Made by a program: the position numbers and the translations under genes
Source: DASSTJ01 sp035707965
GTDB lineage: Bacteria; Actinomycetota; Actinomycetes; Actinomycetales; Angustibacteraceae
DNA: 64,000 bases
Direction of reading: 5' to 3'
NCBI GenBank assembly: GCA_035707965.1
Contig: DASSTJ010000068.1
Coordinates: forward strand, 5,701 to 69,700
Notes under the pieces: model-generated
The model's input: only the letters and a program-made list of their open reading frames with translations
What the model was told of the DNA's origin: nothing
The model's database searches: none
Part shown: one piece after another, positions 37,439 through 46,262 of the stretch
How the letters are laid out: each line of letters begins with the position of its first letter
Numbering within the stretch: position 1 is the stretch's first letter

Positions 37439-37621
37439 ATGGTGCGAGCGACAGCTGTCTCCGCCTCGCCCTTCGCGCGCCCGCGGGGGTCCTGGCCGCG
37501 GCTGCTGCGCCTCGCGCTGACGGGCCTGGCCGTCGGTGCCGCAACCGGTTTCGTCGCCGCGCTGCTGCGGCCGCGCACCTGGGTCGAGTACGCCGAACCT
37601 CGGGTGGCGAGCAGGACGTGA
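37439..37621 (+). CDS. 60-aa small membrane protein
   Basis: 60 residues from ATG 37439, with GGAG 5 nt upstream and GGAGGA 12 nt further. A basic start (VRATAVSASPFARPRGSWPRLLR) precedes one hydrophobic helix (about 28-46, with Gly/Ala) and the tail RPRTWVEYAEPRVASRT. Its stop overlaps the start of the acetyltransferase (GTGA), which supports translation. No family recognised. A 144-nt gap without recognisable signals separates it from parB. Confidence 0.65.
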   Translation: MVRATAVSASPFARPRGSWPRLLRLALTGLAVGAATGFVAALLRPRTWVEYAEPRVASRT

Positions 37622-38262
37622 TCGCCCGGAGACTGGCTCCGCTCACCCTGGACAGCATCGACGACCTTCCGGTCCCGTGCCGACGGTGCGTGTTCTGGGA
37701 GCTCGACCCGGTCGCGGGTGCCCGGGCGCAGGAGTCGGGCGACCCGGCGTTCGAGAAGGAGGCGTGGCTGTCGGCCGCCCTCCTGGAGTGGGGTTCAGTC
37801 GGTCGCATCGCGTACGTCGACAGCCTGGCCGCTGGTTATGTCATGTACGCCCCGCCGCACCTCGTACCCCGCGCGCTGGCCTTCCCCACAGCGCCGGTGA
37901 GCGCGGACGCGGTGCTCCTGATGACCGGACGTGTGCTGCCGGAGTTCGTCGGCGCCGGCCTCGGGCGCATGCTGGTTCAGGGGGTCGCCAAGGACCTCAC
38001 CCGCCGGGGGATCCGCGCCATCGAGGCCTACGGCCTGGCCCCAGGGGCCGCACCGCCCGACGACCGGTACGCCCCGACCGGGGGATGCGTGCTGCCGGCG
38101 GACTTCCTGCTGGCCGTCGGTTTCAAGACGGTACGGCCCCACCACCGCCACCCTCGGCTACGGCTCGACCTGCGCACGGCGCTGTCGTGGCGCGAGGACG
38201 TCGAGCAGGCGATCGAGCGCCTTCTCGGCTCCGTACGGGCACCCGTGCTGACCCGCGGCTGA
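37618..38262 (+). CDS. GNAT-family N-acetyltransferase
   Basis: 214 residues from GTG 37618. The acetyl-CoA-binding motif is LPEFVGAGLGRMLVQGVAKDLTRRGIRAIEAYG (Q/RxxGxG/A loop around residues 104-110), with a beta-strand AVLLMTGRVL before it. The N-terminal CRRCVFWELDP motif with paired Cys is typical of the actinobacterial acetyltransferase beside parB (position of Rv3916c-type genes). Substrate unknown. It is translationally coupled to the 60-aa membrane protein and converges with cwlM, 85 nt apart. Confidence 0.85.
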   Translation: MIARRLAPLTLDSIDDLPVPCRRCVFWELDPVAGARAQESGDPAFEKEAWLSAALLEWGSVGRIAYVDSLAAGYVMYAPPHLVPRALAFPTAPVSADAVLLMTGRVLPEFVGAGLGRMLVQGVAKDLTRRGIRAIEAYGLAPGAAPPDDRYAPTGGCVLPADFLLAVGFKTVRPHHRHPRLRLDLRTALSWREDVEQAIERLLGSVRAPVLTRG

Positions 38263-38347
38263 CGGTGGGCGCCTCGACGTCGGAGCACCGAGAACCGTTG
38301 CAGCACAAGGGTTCTGGGCTCCACGGGTTCCGAGCGCGACGGAGGGC

Positions 38348-39520
38348 TCAGGTGCGGCTCGCGCGCGCCAGCACGTCCGCCACGTTGAGCGTGCCGGTCG
38401 CCGTGTCGTCCTCGTCGGCGAGGTAGAGACGCTGCACCGCGACGACCACGGCCTCCGCGATCGTGTCGCGGAACGCCGGCTGCGAGAGGCGATGGGCGTC
38501 ACCCTCGTTGGTGAGGTGGCCGACCTCGATGCGCACCGCCGGCATGCGTGTCATGCGCAGCAGGTCCCAGGTGCGGGCGTGGGTGCGGCAGTCGGTGAGG
38601 TCCGTCCGGGCCACGATCTCACGCTGCACGAGCGTGGCCAGGTGCTCACCCACACCAGACCAGGCGCCGGTCTGGTCGGGGTGGCCGTAGAAGAAGCATG
38701 CGATGCCGTTGGCCTGCGGCCGGTCGGGAAGCGCCTCGCAGTGCAGGGACAGCAGCAGGTCGGCACCGACGGCGTTGGCCAGGTCGGCGCGCTCGCGCTC
38801 GGTAGGGTTGCCGGTGAGCGCTCGGGTGAGGACCACCTGAACCCCGACGGCGGCGAGCCGGCCCTCGATCCGCCGCGCGAGGTCGAGCACCGCGTCGCTC
38901 TCGACGAGGCCGTGGGCGGCTGCGCCGTGGGCGGCGTCGGGGTCGCTGGAGTGGCCGGGGTCGAGGACGATGACACGACCGCTGAGGTTGGGCCCGGCGG
39001 CACGCACGAGGTCGGCCTCGCGCAGCGAGTGCGGGCGGCCACCTGTCACGGCACGACCGAGCTGGTTGAGAGCCCGCAGCGTGTGCGGACCCGCCAGGCC
39101 GTCGGGCTGCAGCCCCACCCCGCGCTGCAGCTGACGGAGCGCCGCATCGGTCTGCCACCCGAAGACGCCGTCCACCCGGCCGCAGGGGAAGCCGAGGCTC
39201 AGCAGGCGCTCCTGGAGCGCTGCGACGTCGTCCCCCTCCATCAGGTGACCCGGCGTGTGCAGCAGGATCCGGTCGCCCAGCTGCCAGCGGGTGGCCTCGA
39301 GGGCCCGATAGGTCTGCGGGCCGACGATGCCGTCGACCAGCAGCCCACGCCGCTGCTGGAAGGACCGGACGGCGCGCTCCACGTCCTCGGTGTACACGTC
39401 ACCGGTGTCGTCCGGGCCCGTCCGGGCCACACGAAGGTCGCCGGTGGCTGTCAGGCGGTCACGGACGTCGAGCACGGCCGGGCCGGTGTCGTCTCGGCGT
39501 AGCAGCAGCCCGGCGCTCAC
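38348..39520 (-). CDS. cwlM: CwlM-type N-acetylmuramoyl-L-alanine amidase domain protein
   Basis: 390 residues from GTG 39520, with GGAGGT 6 nt upstream. Two peptidoglycan-binding domains (about 10-80 and 95-160: FQQRRGLLVDGIVGPQTYRAL, LQRGVGLQPDGLAGPHTLRAL), then an Amidase_3 domain at about 180-375. Zinc-ligand positions are present: His in LDPGHSSDPD, Glu in LVESDAV, His in LSLHCEA, and the catalytic-type Glu in VRIEVGHLTNEGD. No signal peptide, so cytoplasmic. Mycobacterial CwlM is a PknB substrate that activates MurA instead of cutting wall. Same position next to trxA and parB. Last gene of the block. Confidence 0.9.
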   Translation of the reverse strand: MSAGLLLRRDDTGPAVLDVRDRLTATGDLRVARTGPDDTGDVYTEDVERAVRSFQQRRGLLVDGIVGPQTYRALEATRWQLGDRILLHTPGHLMEGDDVAALQERLLSLGFPCGRVDGVFGWQTDAALRQLQRGVGLQPDGLAGPHTLRALNQLGRAVTGGRPHSLREADLVRAAGPNLSGRVIVLDPGHSSDPDAAHGAAAHGLVESDAVLDLARRIEGRLAAVGVQVVLTRALTGNPTERERADLANAVGADLLLSLHCEALPDRPQANGIACFFYGHPDQTGAWSGVGEHLATLVQREIVARTDLTDCRTHARTWDLLRMTRMPAVRIEVGHLTNEGDAHRLSQPAFRDTIAEAVVVAVQRLYLADEDDTATGTLNVADVLARASRT

Positions 39521-39626
39521 GTGACGACCTCCTGACTGGCCTGGTGGAGGGCCCGGGTGGACAGGATGCTGGACGTGGCGCGGCACCCGTGGGCGATCGT
39601 AGATCGGCCCCGGCCGATCGGCTCGC

Positions 39627-39953
39627 TCAGCCGACGAAGTCGGCGAGCTCGCGCAGCATCGCCGGCTTCGGCTTCGCGCTGGTGATGGACTTGACCAGCT
39701 CGCCCTTCACGTACACGTTCATCGTGGGGATGCTGGTGATGCCGTACCGGGCGGTCACGGCGGGGTTCTCGTCGGTGTTGAGCTTGACGATCTCCAGCCG
39801 GTCACCGTGCTCGCTGGCGATCTCGTCGAGAATCGGCGCCATCGCGCGGCAGGGCCCGCACCAGGGCGCCCAGAAGTCGACCAGCACCGGCTTGTCGCTG
39901 GCGAGGACGTCGCTGTCGAAGCTGGCGTCGGTCGTGGTCTTGATGGCGCTCAC
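39627..39953 (-). CDS. trxA: thioredoxin
   Basis: 108 residues from ATG 39953. Redox motif W31-C32-G-P-C35 in FWAPWCGPCRAMAP, cis-Pro in GITSIPTMNVYVKG. Normal thioredoxin length. Encoded 106 nt downstream of its reductase trxB on the same strand, as in Mycobacterium (trxB2-trxC). The gap at 39954-40059 shows no clear hairpin, so co-transcription is likely. It reduces cytosolic disulfides, including those of redox-sensitive anti-sigma factors. Confidence 0.97.
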   Translation of the reverse strand: MSAIKTTTDASFDSDVLASDKPVLVDFWAPWCGPCRAMAPILDEIASEHGDRLEIVKLNTDENPAVTARYGITSIPTMNVYVKGELVKSITSAKPKPAMLRELADFVG

Positions 39954-40059
39954 GGTGCTGCTCCTCGAGTGCTGCTGGATGGGACGGGGTGGGCGACGGG
40001 GCTGACGTCCACCGTTTCAACGGTAGCCGGGGACACCGACAGCGCCTGCGGACGCGCGG

Positions 40060-41079
40060 TCAGTGGACCGACAGCTCCTCGGTCTGGGCCTCGTGCGGTG
40101 CGGGCGCGCCGGCGTCACCGAGCGCGGCCAGGTACCGCTCGGCGTCGAGCGCCGCCACGCAGCCCGAGCCGGCTGCGGTGATGGCCTGCATGTACTCGTG
40201 GTCGACCACGTCGCCACAGGCGAACACGCCCGGCAGCGACGTGCGGGACGAGCGACCCTGGACGTCGATGTACCCCTTCGCGGTGAGCGCGATCTGGTCG
40301 CGCACCAGCTCGACGCGGGGGTCGTGGCCGATGGCGACGAACAGTCCGGACACGTCGAGCTGCTCGCGCTCGCCGGTCTGCGTGTCCTCCACGACGATGC
40401 CGCTCACCTTGTCGTCGCCGAGCACCTCGACCACCGCCGAGTTCCAGCGGAAACGGATCTTGTCGTTCGCGAACGCGCGGTCCTGCATCACCTTGGAGGC
40501 TCGCAGCGCGTCCCGGCGGTGGATGACCGTCACGGACGCCGCGAACTTGGTGAGGAAGGTGGCCTCCTCGATCGCGGAGTCGCCACCCCCGACCACCGCG
40601 ATGTGCTGCTCACGGAAGAAGAAGCCGTCGCAGGTCGCGCACCACGAGACGCCGTGCCCGGACAGCCGCTTCTCGTTCTCCAGGCCCAGCTCGCGGTACG
40701 CGGAACCCGTCGCGAGGATCACCGTGCGCGCCAGGTGCGTCTCGCCCCCACCGGTCACCACGCGCTTGGGATCGCTCCGCAGGTCCAGCTCGACGGCGTC
40801 GTCCGTCACGAGGTCGGCACCGAAGCGCTCGGCCTGTGCCCGCATCTGCTCCATCAGCTCCGGGCCCATGACGCCGTCGCGGAAGCCGGGGAAGTTCTCG
40901 ACCTCGGTCGTGTTCATCAGGGCGCCGCCGAAGGTGACCGAGCCCTCCAGGACCAGGGGCCGCAGGTTCGCCCGGGCCGCGTAGATGGCGGCGGTGTAGC
41001 CGGCCGGACCAGACCCGACGACGACCACGTCGTGGACGGTACCGGTCGGCACGTCGGTGGTGTGCTCGGTGCTGGTCAC
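40060..41079 (-). CDS. trxB: thioredoxin reductase
   Basis: 339 residues from GTG/ATG-type start at 41079. FAD motif VVVVGSGPAGYTAAIYAARA, redox-active C147-A-T-C150 in SWCATCDGFFF, NADPH motif AVVGGGDSAIEEA, and FAD C-terminal GVFACGDVVDHEYMQAITAAGSGC. A complete low-molecular-weight thioredoxin reductase. It lies 131 nt downstream of the anti-sigma gene; in mycobacteria and Streptomyces the adjacent sigma factor controls trxBA. Confidence 0.97.
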   Translation of the reverse strand: MTSTEHTTDVPTGTVHDVVVVGSGPAGYTAAIYAARANLRPLVLEGSVTFGGALMNTTEVENFPGFRDGVMGPELMEQMRAQAERFGADLVTDDAVELDLRSDPKRVVTGGGETHLARTVILATGSAYRELGLENEKRLSGHGVSWCATCDGFFFREQHIAVVGGGDSAIEEATFLTKFAASVTVIHRRDALRASKVMQDRAFANDKIRFRWNSAVVEVLGDDKVSGIVVEDTQTGEREQLDVSGLFVAIGHDPRVELVRDQIALTAKGYIDVQGRSSRTSLPGVFACGDVVDHEYMQAITAAGSGCVAALDAERYLAALGDAGAPAPHEAQTEELSVH

Positions 41080-41210
41080 GGGGGGCCCTTCATCCGACGG
41101 TGCTGGGGTGGGCCGCTGCCTGGCGCGGCCTCACAGGTCTCAAGGCATCGTAGGCGCCGTGTGTTCCGCACGTCGGTGTGGTGTTCGTCGCTGGCGGTGC
41201 CGGGACGAGG

Positions 41211-42050
41211 TCAGCCCACCCGGGCGAAGTACCGGGTCTGGTCGTCGCCCTGCCGGCAGCCCCGGCCGACCACCCACACGTCCTGGCCACCTGCGTCGTC
41301 GCGCACGACCACGAGGGCCGCCGGGCTGCCGCCGAAGGTGGCGAGGTCGACCGCGGTGACGTGCCCGGGGTCCACGTCGAGCGCCGCCAGGCAGGACGCC
41401 AGCACCTGGGGACTGGCGAGCCGGCGGTCGTCCGACGAACCCGAGGCCAGCGGTGCGGCCCCCGACGGCGGCAGAGGGGTGGCCGTGCCGTCCAGCAGGT
41501 GCTGCTCGACCTGCGCCGGCAGAGTCGCCCGCTCGTACGCCGTACCCGTGGCGTAGACGGGCGTCCTCGAGGCGGAGTCCTGGCCGGCGGCACGGGACTC
41601 CTTGGCCGCACCCGACGCCGTCGACGACGACTGGTCCGCGCCGGACCACGGGTGCGTCACCACGGCGGCACCCCCGCCCCCGAGCAGCACGACGGCTGCC
41701 GCGGCCGCCAGCCACGCCCGCGGCCGTCCCCCCGGCTCGCGGCGGGCTGCCAGCGGCTCGAGCGGGACGACGGTCGTCGCGGACGTGGCGGACGTGGCGG
41801 ACGCGCTGCTCGCCGCCCGGTCGAGCAGCGGCTCGGTCGGCACGTCGTCCGACGACAGACGTGCCAGCGCCGCGGCCAGGTCCGCGGCGACGTCGGTCGG
41901 CACCGGCCCCGGCTGCGGGACGCTGCGCAGGAGGTCCCGCACGTCTCGCTGCTCCTGCCACAGCGCGCGGCAGCGCTCGCACGACCGAAGGTGCTCGTGG
42001 CCGGCCACCGCGTCGACGTCGCCGAGCTCCCCAGGAGACAGGTGGGTCAC
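41211..42050 (-). CDS. anti-sigma factor of the SigM system
   Basis: 279 residues from GTG 42050, overlapping the sigM stop (GTGA). N-terminal zinc-type anti-sigma motif H-E-H-L-R-S-C-E-R-C (HxxxCxxC, about residues 18-27), an Ala/Thr linker, one transmembrane helix at about 112-130 (AWLAAAAAVVLLGGGGAAVV) and an external domain of about 145 residues with one or two Cys. It should hold SigM at the membrane. Equivalent to RsmA (Rv3912). Confidence 0.88.
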   Translation of the reverse strand: MTHLSPGELGDVDAVAGHEHLRSCERCRALWQEQRDVRDLLRSVPQPGPVPTDVAADLAAALARLSSDDVPTEPLLDRAASSASATSATSATTVVPLEPLAARREPGGRPRAWLAAAAAVVLLGGGGAAVVTHPWSGADQSSSTASGAAKESRAAGQDSASRTPVYATGTAYERATLPAQVEQHLLDGTATPLPPSGAAPLASGSSDDRRLASPQVLASCLAALDVDPGHVTAVDLATFGGSPAALVVVRDDAGGQDVWVVGRGCRQGDDQTRYFARVG

Positions 42051-42682
42051 GGCCTGCCTCCCTTCTGCTCACGGTTCGTGCTGATCCGGCTGGTGGTCCC
42101 CGCCGGTGGGACGTCGGTCGCCGCGGTGTGGTTCCCGCCGTCGTCCGGCTTCAGGAGGGGCGCCAGGGCCGCGCGGCCGCGGGCGCACCTGGACTTCACC
42201 GTGCCTTCGGCCACCTCCAGCACGGCTGCCGCCTCGGCGACCGACATCTGCTGCATGTCGACCAGGACGAGGGCGACGCGTTGGTGCTCGGGCAGCCGGG
42301 CCAGCGCGGCCCGCACGTCGAGGCCGGTCTCGGTGGCCGCGTGCTCGTCGCGGGGGTCGGCGGGCTCGTACCCGTCGTGCAGGGGCGTCGTCGGCCGGGC
42401 AGCGGCGCGCCGTCGGCCGTCGAGGCAGGCGTTGACGACCACGCGGTGCAGCCACGTGGTGACCGCCGCCTCGCCCCGGAAGGTGCCCGCGCGACGATAG
42501 GCCGACACCAGGGCGTTCTGCAGCGCGTCTGCGGCCTCCTCGCGGTCGCCGACGGTGCGCAGCGCCACCGCCCACAGCCGGTCGCGGTGCCGACGCACCA
42601 GCAGCGCGAACGCGTCCGGGTCGCCGGCGACGTGCGCCGCCAGGAGGTCGTCGTCCGACGCCTCCTGGTGCGGGGTCGTCAC
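42047..42682 (-). CDS. sigM: SigM, ECF sigma factor
   Basis: 211 residues from GTG 42682; GGAGGTGA is 7 nt upstream and the start overlaps the pseudokinase stop. Sigma region 2: LLVRRHRDRLWAVALRTVGDREEAADALQNALVSAYRRAGTFRGEAAVTTWLHRVVVNACLD. Region 4: LPEHQRVALVLVDMQQMSVAEAAAVLEVAEGTVKSRCARGR. Position next to the MurJ block, its anti-sigma factor and trxB identifies it as SigM-type. It lies inside a run of overlapping genes, so it is transcribed with its upstream wall genes as well as possibly its own promoter. Confidence 0.93.
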   Translation of the reverse strand: MTTPHQEASDDDLLAAHVAGDPDAFALLVRRHRDRLWAVALRTVGDREEAADALQNALVSAYRRAGTFRGEAAVTTWLHRVVVNACLDGRRRAAARPTTPLHDGYEPADPRDEHAATETGLDVRAALARLPEHQRVALVLVDMQQMSVAEAAAVLEVAEGTVKSRCARGRAALAPLLKPDDGGNHTAATDVPPAGTTSRISTNREQKGGRP

Positions 42683-44520
42683 GAGACGGTCACCTCCGAG
42701 ACCGCGACGCGGTAGCCGTCCTGGTCCTTCACCGCCGTGGTGAACCACAGCACGAGGTAGCGGGTGGAGACCGGCGTGCCCAGCTTGACCGGGACAGTCC
42801 CGTCGAGGTCCTTGGCGGACGCCACGACCTTCGAGCCGCTGAGGCTGTCACCGCTGACCGTGCGCAGCTCCAGGCTCGTGCCGGGCGCGGGCACCGTGAT
42901 CGTCACCTCGTGGACCTCGGTCTCACGGCCGAGGTCGAGGCGCAGCCCCACGCCCTTCTTCAGACCGGAGAACGTCGCTGACTTGTAGGCGTCCGACGTC
43001 CAGGCGGTGGCCGGGTTGCCGTCGACGGCTTTGGCGGCCAGGGGCTCCTTCTCCTGGCCGTCGCCCTCGGGGTCGAAGCTGGAGACGCCGGCGATCGCGA
43101 CGGGGGCCGCTGCCGAGCCCGTGTCCGCGGGGGTCGTCGGCGTGTCGCTGGGCGTCGAGGTGCCGGACGGCGTGCTGCTGGCGTGCGGCGTGGACCGTGG
43201 CCGTTCGACGAAGGCGTTGTCGCCCAGCCCGCTCAGGCCGCACTTGGCGAGCGCCAGCATGATGACGACGAAGATGATCACGAGGATCAGCACGGTGCGG
43301 GTCTGCGTGCCCGGTGGTCGCGTCAGCGGGGTCGCGGGCAGCAGCGGCGCGGGCTGCTCCCGCGGCTGCTCGGCGAAGATGCCGCCCCACGCCGCCGCCT
43401 CGTCCAGGTCGGCGGACGCGAGCGTGGGCAGCGAGCCGGGCGGTTCCGGCGTCGGGGCAGGGGTCGCAGCCGGACGCGTGCTGCTCGTCGAGGGGGTCGG
43501 TACCGGCGGTGGCGGCGGGCCCGCCGCCGGCTTCGAGGCGGGCGACGGCCGCTGGCGAGGCGTCGGCCTCGGTGTCGCGGCGGGCCCGCTCGGGGGCTGC
43601 TCGCGGCGGAGGGGCGGCAGCGTCAGCGGGAAGGCACCGCTCGAGGCCTGGTCCCGGACCCGGTCGCCCCAAGGGGCGATCTGGCCGGCCAGCTCGCCCG
43701 GGCTGTCCGGCGCACCGCTGCCGGAGAAGGCCTGCACGCAGAGGGTGTCGAGGTCAGCGGGGACGCCGCTGACGATCTGCGCCGGCGCCACGGGTGACCC
43801 GGCGACGTCCGGCGCCGGCGGCAGTGCGGACTCGCCGAGCTCGAACGGGAAGTGGTACGTCGAGCTCGTGGGCCAGAAGCCGGTCAGCGCCGCGTAGGCG
43901 ATGGCGACGAGGCCGAACGTGTCCTGCCGGGACGCGTGCTCGGCGTCGTCCGTCTCGAGACCGGCGAGCGCCGCGTCCACCGCGAGGCCGGCGACCTTCA
44001 CGCTGCCGTCGTCGAGCCGCAGCACGTTGTCGCTGCTGAGCAGCAGGTGGTGCAGGCCCCGGTACCGGGCCTGCTCCAGCGCCAGTGCGGTCTCGCCGAC
44101 GAGGGTGCGGGCCTGGTCAGCGGCGAGCGCCCCGTGCCGGACGAGCTCGGTGAGGGTGTCGCCGTCCACCCACTCGGTGACGACGTAGGTGTGCCCGTCC
44201 TCGTTGCCGACGTCCAGCACCCGCACGAGCCGCTGGTCAGCGACGCCGGACGCCTGGCGGGCGGCGTCCAGCACCGCCTCGGCCCGCGGGTGGTTCGAGG
44301 GCAGGACGCAGATCTCGACCGGCCGGGCGAGCGTGTCGTCCTCGGCGAGCCAGCGCTCCGCGCCGAACAGGACGTCGAGCCGCCGTCGCAACCCGTACCG
44401 CCCACCGAGGACGTCGCCTGCTGACACCGGTTCCAGGACGCTCTCCCCTCGCCGAAGGCCGCGGTCCGCCGCAGGCCCGTCGGACGCCGTGGTCGCACGG
44501 CCGCTGCCGTGCAGCACCAT
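42679..44520 (-). CDS. membrane pseudokinase with discoidin-like C-terminal domain (separate counterpart of MviN C-terminus)
   Basis: 613 residues. An N-terminal kinase fold (about 38-290) lacks key residues: the catalytic loop reads HHLLLSSDNVL in place of HRDLKPxN, DFG is replaced by AGL, and the Gly-rich loop and VAIK Lys are not recognisable. A Pro/Thr-rich linker (about 290-395) follows, then a transmembrane helix at about 407-427 and a C-terminal domain (about 475-613) like the F5/8-type or discoidin fold, VDGNPATAWTSDAY..LRLDLGRETEV. Mycobacterial MurJ carries this same module set fused to its C-terminus; here it is a separate gene near murJ. Probable FhaA-binding PknB target. Confidence 0.85.
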   Translation of the reverse strand: MVLHGSGRATTASDGPAADRGLRRGESVLEPVSAGDVLGGRYGLRRRLDVLFGAERWLAEDDTLARPVEICVLPSNHPRAEAVLDAARQASGVADQRLVRVLDVGNEDGHTYVVTEWVDGDTLTELVRHGALAADQARTLVGETALALEQARYRGLHHLLLSSDNVLRLDDGSVKVAGLAVDAALAGLETDDAEHASRQDTFGLVAIAYAALTGFWPTSSTYHFPFELGESALPPAPDVAGSPVAPAQIVSGVPADLDTLCVQAFSGSGAPDSPGELAGQIAPWGDRVRDQASSGAFPLTLPPLRREQPPSGPAATPRPTPRQRPSPASKPAAGPPPPPVPTPSTSSTRPAATPAPTPEPPGSLPTLASADLDEAAAWGGIFAEQPREQPAPLLPATPLTRPPGTQTRTVLILVIIFVVIMLALAKCGLSGLGDNAFVERPRSTPHASSTPSGTSTPSDTPTTPADTGSAAAPVAIAGVSSFDPEGDGQEKEPLAAKAVDGNPATAWTSDAYKSATFSGLKKGVGLRLDLGRETEVHEVTITVPAPGTSLELRTVSGDSLSGSKVVASAKDLDGTVPVKLGTPVSTRYLVLWFTTAVKDQDGYRVAVSEVTVS

Positions 44521-44610
44521 CGTAGGGTGGGCCTCGCTCGTCGCGTGGCAGTCGCGTCGGTCGGCGGCACCGCTGACGACCCGTTCGGGCCGACGCCGGC
44601 CCGCCAGCGG

Positions 44611-45741
44611 TCAGCCGGTGGGGCGAGCCGCGCCGATGATGCGGCCGTACCCGACGGCGCCGATCTTCACGACGTCACCGGTCTCGGGCGCGTAGATCGA
44701 CAGCCCCTCCCCGAGGTACATGCCGACGTGGTGGATCGTCGCCGGGTTCGCGACGTCGGTGGCGTAGAAGACGAGGTCCCCGGGCAGCAGCTGGTCGAGC
44801 GGCACGTGCGGCAGCGCGGCGTACTGCTGTCGCGAGGTGCGCGGGATCACCAGCCCGGCCTCCCGGTAGGCCCACTGGGTGAGGCCCGAGCAGTCGAAGC
44901 TGGACGGACCGGTGGCGCCCCACACGTACGGGGCGCCGAGCCGGCTCCGGGCGGCGGCGATCGCTCGTGCCGCCACGACGTTCGGCGCGGCGGGGAGGGT
45001 GCCGACGTCCCAGCTCGTCCCGATCCCCGCCTGCTGCGCCAGCTGCTCCGCCTGCTGCCGCGCTGCCTCCTCGGCCGCGGCGCGCTCGGCCTCGGCGAGC
45101 TCGACGACCTGGGCGTCGGTGCGGGCCAGCAGGTCCTTCTGCTCGGTGAGCGTGGCCTCGATCGCCGCGAGAGCGGCGGTGGCCCGCGCCTGGCGCTGGC
45201 GAGTCGTGGTCCGCGCCTGTTCGGCGTCCTCGGCACGCGCCCGCTGGTCGACGACGTCGGTGTCGCGCTCGACGACCGTGGAGGCGTCCGTCTGCACGAT
45301 GGTCTGCAGCGCTCGCAGCCGTGTCATCACGTCGCTGATCGACGTGGCCTCGAGCACGGTGGCGGCCATGCCGACGGTGCCGCCGCTCATGTAGATGGCC
45401 CGGGCGCGCTGGGCGCTCGCGGACATCGCGCCGCTGGCCGAGCGCTGTGCGTCCTCGAGGCGGGTGGTGGCCAGCACCTGGTCGGTCGTGGCGACGTCGA
45501 GCGCCTGCTGAGCCTCGTCGTACTCCTCGACCGCCAGCTGCTGCTTGACGCGCAGCTCGTCCAGCGTGGTGCGCAGCTTGTCGGCTTTCGCGCGCAGCTC
45601 GCTGGAGGAGGGGTCGGCCTGGGCCGGGGATGCGACCGCGACCGCGAGGAGCGTGCTGACAGCCATGGCCAGCGCCACTGTCGCGCGGACGGCCGCCGGG
45701 CGGCGTCGGCGTCCGTCGGCTGACCGGGGTCGACGGGTCAC
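44611..45741 (-). CDS. secreted NlpC/P60 peptidoglycan endopeptidase with coiled coil
   Basis: 376 residues from GTG 45741, overlapping the upstream gene stop. Signal peptide about 1-40 (RRRRPAAVRATVALAMAVSTLLAVAVASPAQA). Long coiled coil about 42-225 (SSELRAKADKLRTTLDEL...). NlpC/P60 domain about 255-376 with catalytic Cys in SSFDCSGLTQWAYREAG and His in IHHVGMYLGEG. RipA-like layout: the coiled coil probably controls activity or binds FtsEX-type partners. It would cleave stem peptides between positions 2 and 3. Located among MurJ and pseudokinase genes. Confidence 0.9.
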   Translation of the reverse strand: MTRRPRSADGRRRRPAAVRATVALAMAVSTLLAVAVASPAQADPSSSELRAKADKLRTTLDELRVKQQLAVEEYDEAQQALDVATTDQVLATTRLEDAQRSASGAMSASAQRARAIYMSGGTVGMAATVLEATSISDVMTRLRALQTIVQTDASTVVERDTDVVDQRARAEDAEQARTTTRQRQARATAALAAIEATLTEQKDLLARTDAQVVELAEAERAAAEEAARQQAEQLAQQAGIGTSWDVGTLPAAPNVVAARAIAAARSRLGAPYVWGATGPSSFDCSGLTQWAYREAGLVIPRTSRQQYAALPHVPLDQLLPGDLVFYATDVANPATIHHVGMYLGEGLSIYAPETGDVVKIGAVGYGRIIGAARPTG

Positions 45742-46193
45742 GACGTGGACCGGCCCACGCCCTGACCCGTGACGTCCGCCCAATGGCTGAGCGGGCCGAG
45801 CAGGCGCAGCACGAGCGTGGGGGCGGTCCGGTGCATGGTCAGGTGCACGGTGCCGTTCTTCTCCACGCGGAACGTGTGGGTGTCGACGGTGTTCGTGGCG
45901 TTCGCCTGCGTGGCTGCCGTCCAGGCGGCGTCGAACGCCGACTGCTGGTCGTGGTGCGCCAGCCAGTCGGTGCTCGCGACACGGGCGGCCTCGGACGCCT
46001 GGTCGGTGACGGACATCGTCGCCGTCCCGACCGAGATGGCGTCGAAGAGCAGGACGCCCACGACGGCCAGGGTGGCGACGACGCGCACGAGCCAGCCGAC
46101 GACGATGTCGCCTCGCTCCCGCTCGTCGGGTCGCGGCTCCCGGCGTGCGGCAGTGGCAGGTCGAACCATGTCGGTGTGATCGGACGCCGGCAC
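45738..46193 (-). CDS. single-span protein resembling TadE-type pseudopilins
   Basis: 151 residues from GTG 46193; a closer ATG would remove the first eight residues. Basic start with RREPRPDERERGDIVVGW, one helix at about 32-55 (VVATLAVVGVLLFDAISVGTA), then an external domain with TMSVTDQASEAARVASTDWL, a pattern seen in TadE/TadG-like or Flp-associated proteins, and mostly polar C-terminus. No Tad ATPase is near. The overlap with the NlpC/P60 gene and position after murJ suggest an envelope role. Assignment weak. Confidence 0.65.
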   Translation of the reverse strand: MPASDHTDMVRPATAARREPRPDERERGDIVVGWLVRVVATLAVVGVLLFDAISVGTATMSVTDQASEAARVASTDWLAHHDQQSAFDAAWTAATQANATNTVDTHTFRVEKNGTVHLTMHRTAPTLVLRLLGPLSHWADVTGQGVGRSTS

Positions 46194-46262
46194 GCCCGGC
46201 TTGAGCGGGTGTGCGCCGAACGGGTTGCTGCCCGGCGGGCGCTGCGTCCGGCACCACCCCGC

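Noticed and set aside
38263..38347. AGAACC...GGTTCT inverted repeat between the GNAT gene and cwlM
   Set aside because: Short stem with a long loop; not distinct from chance.
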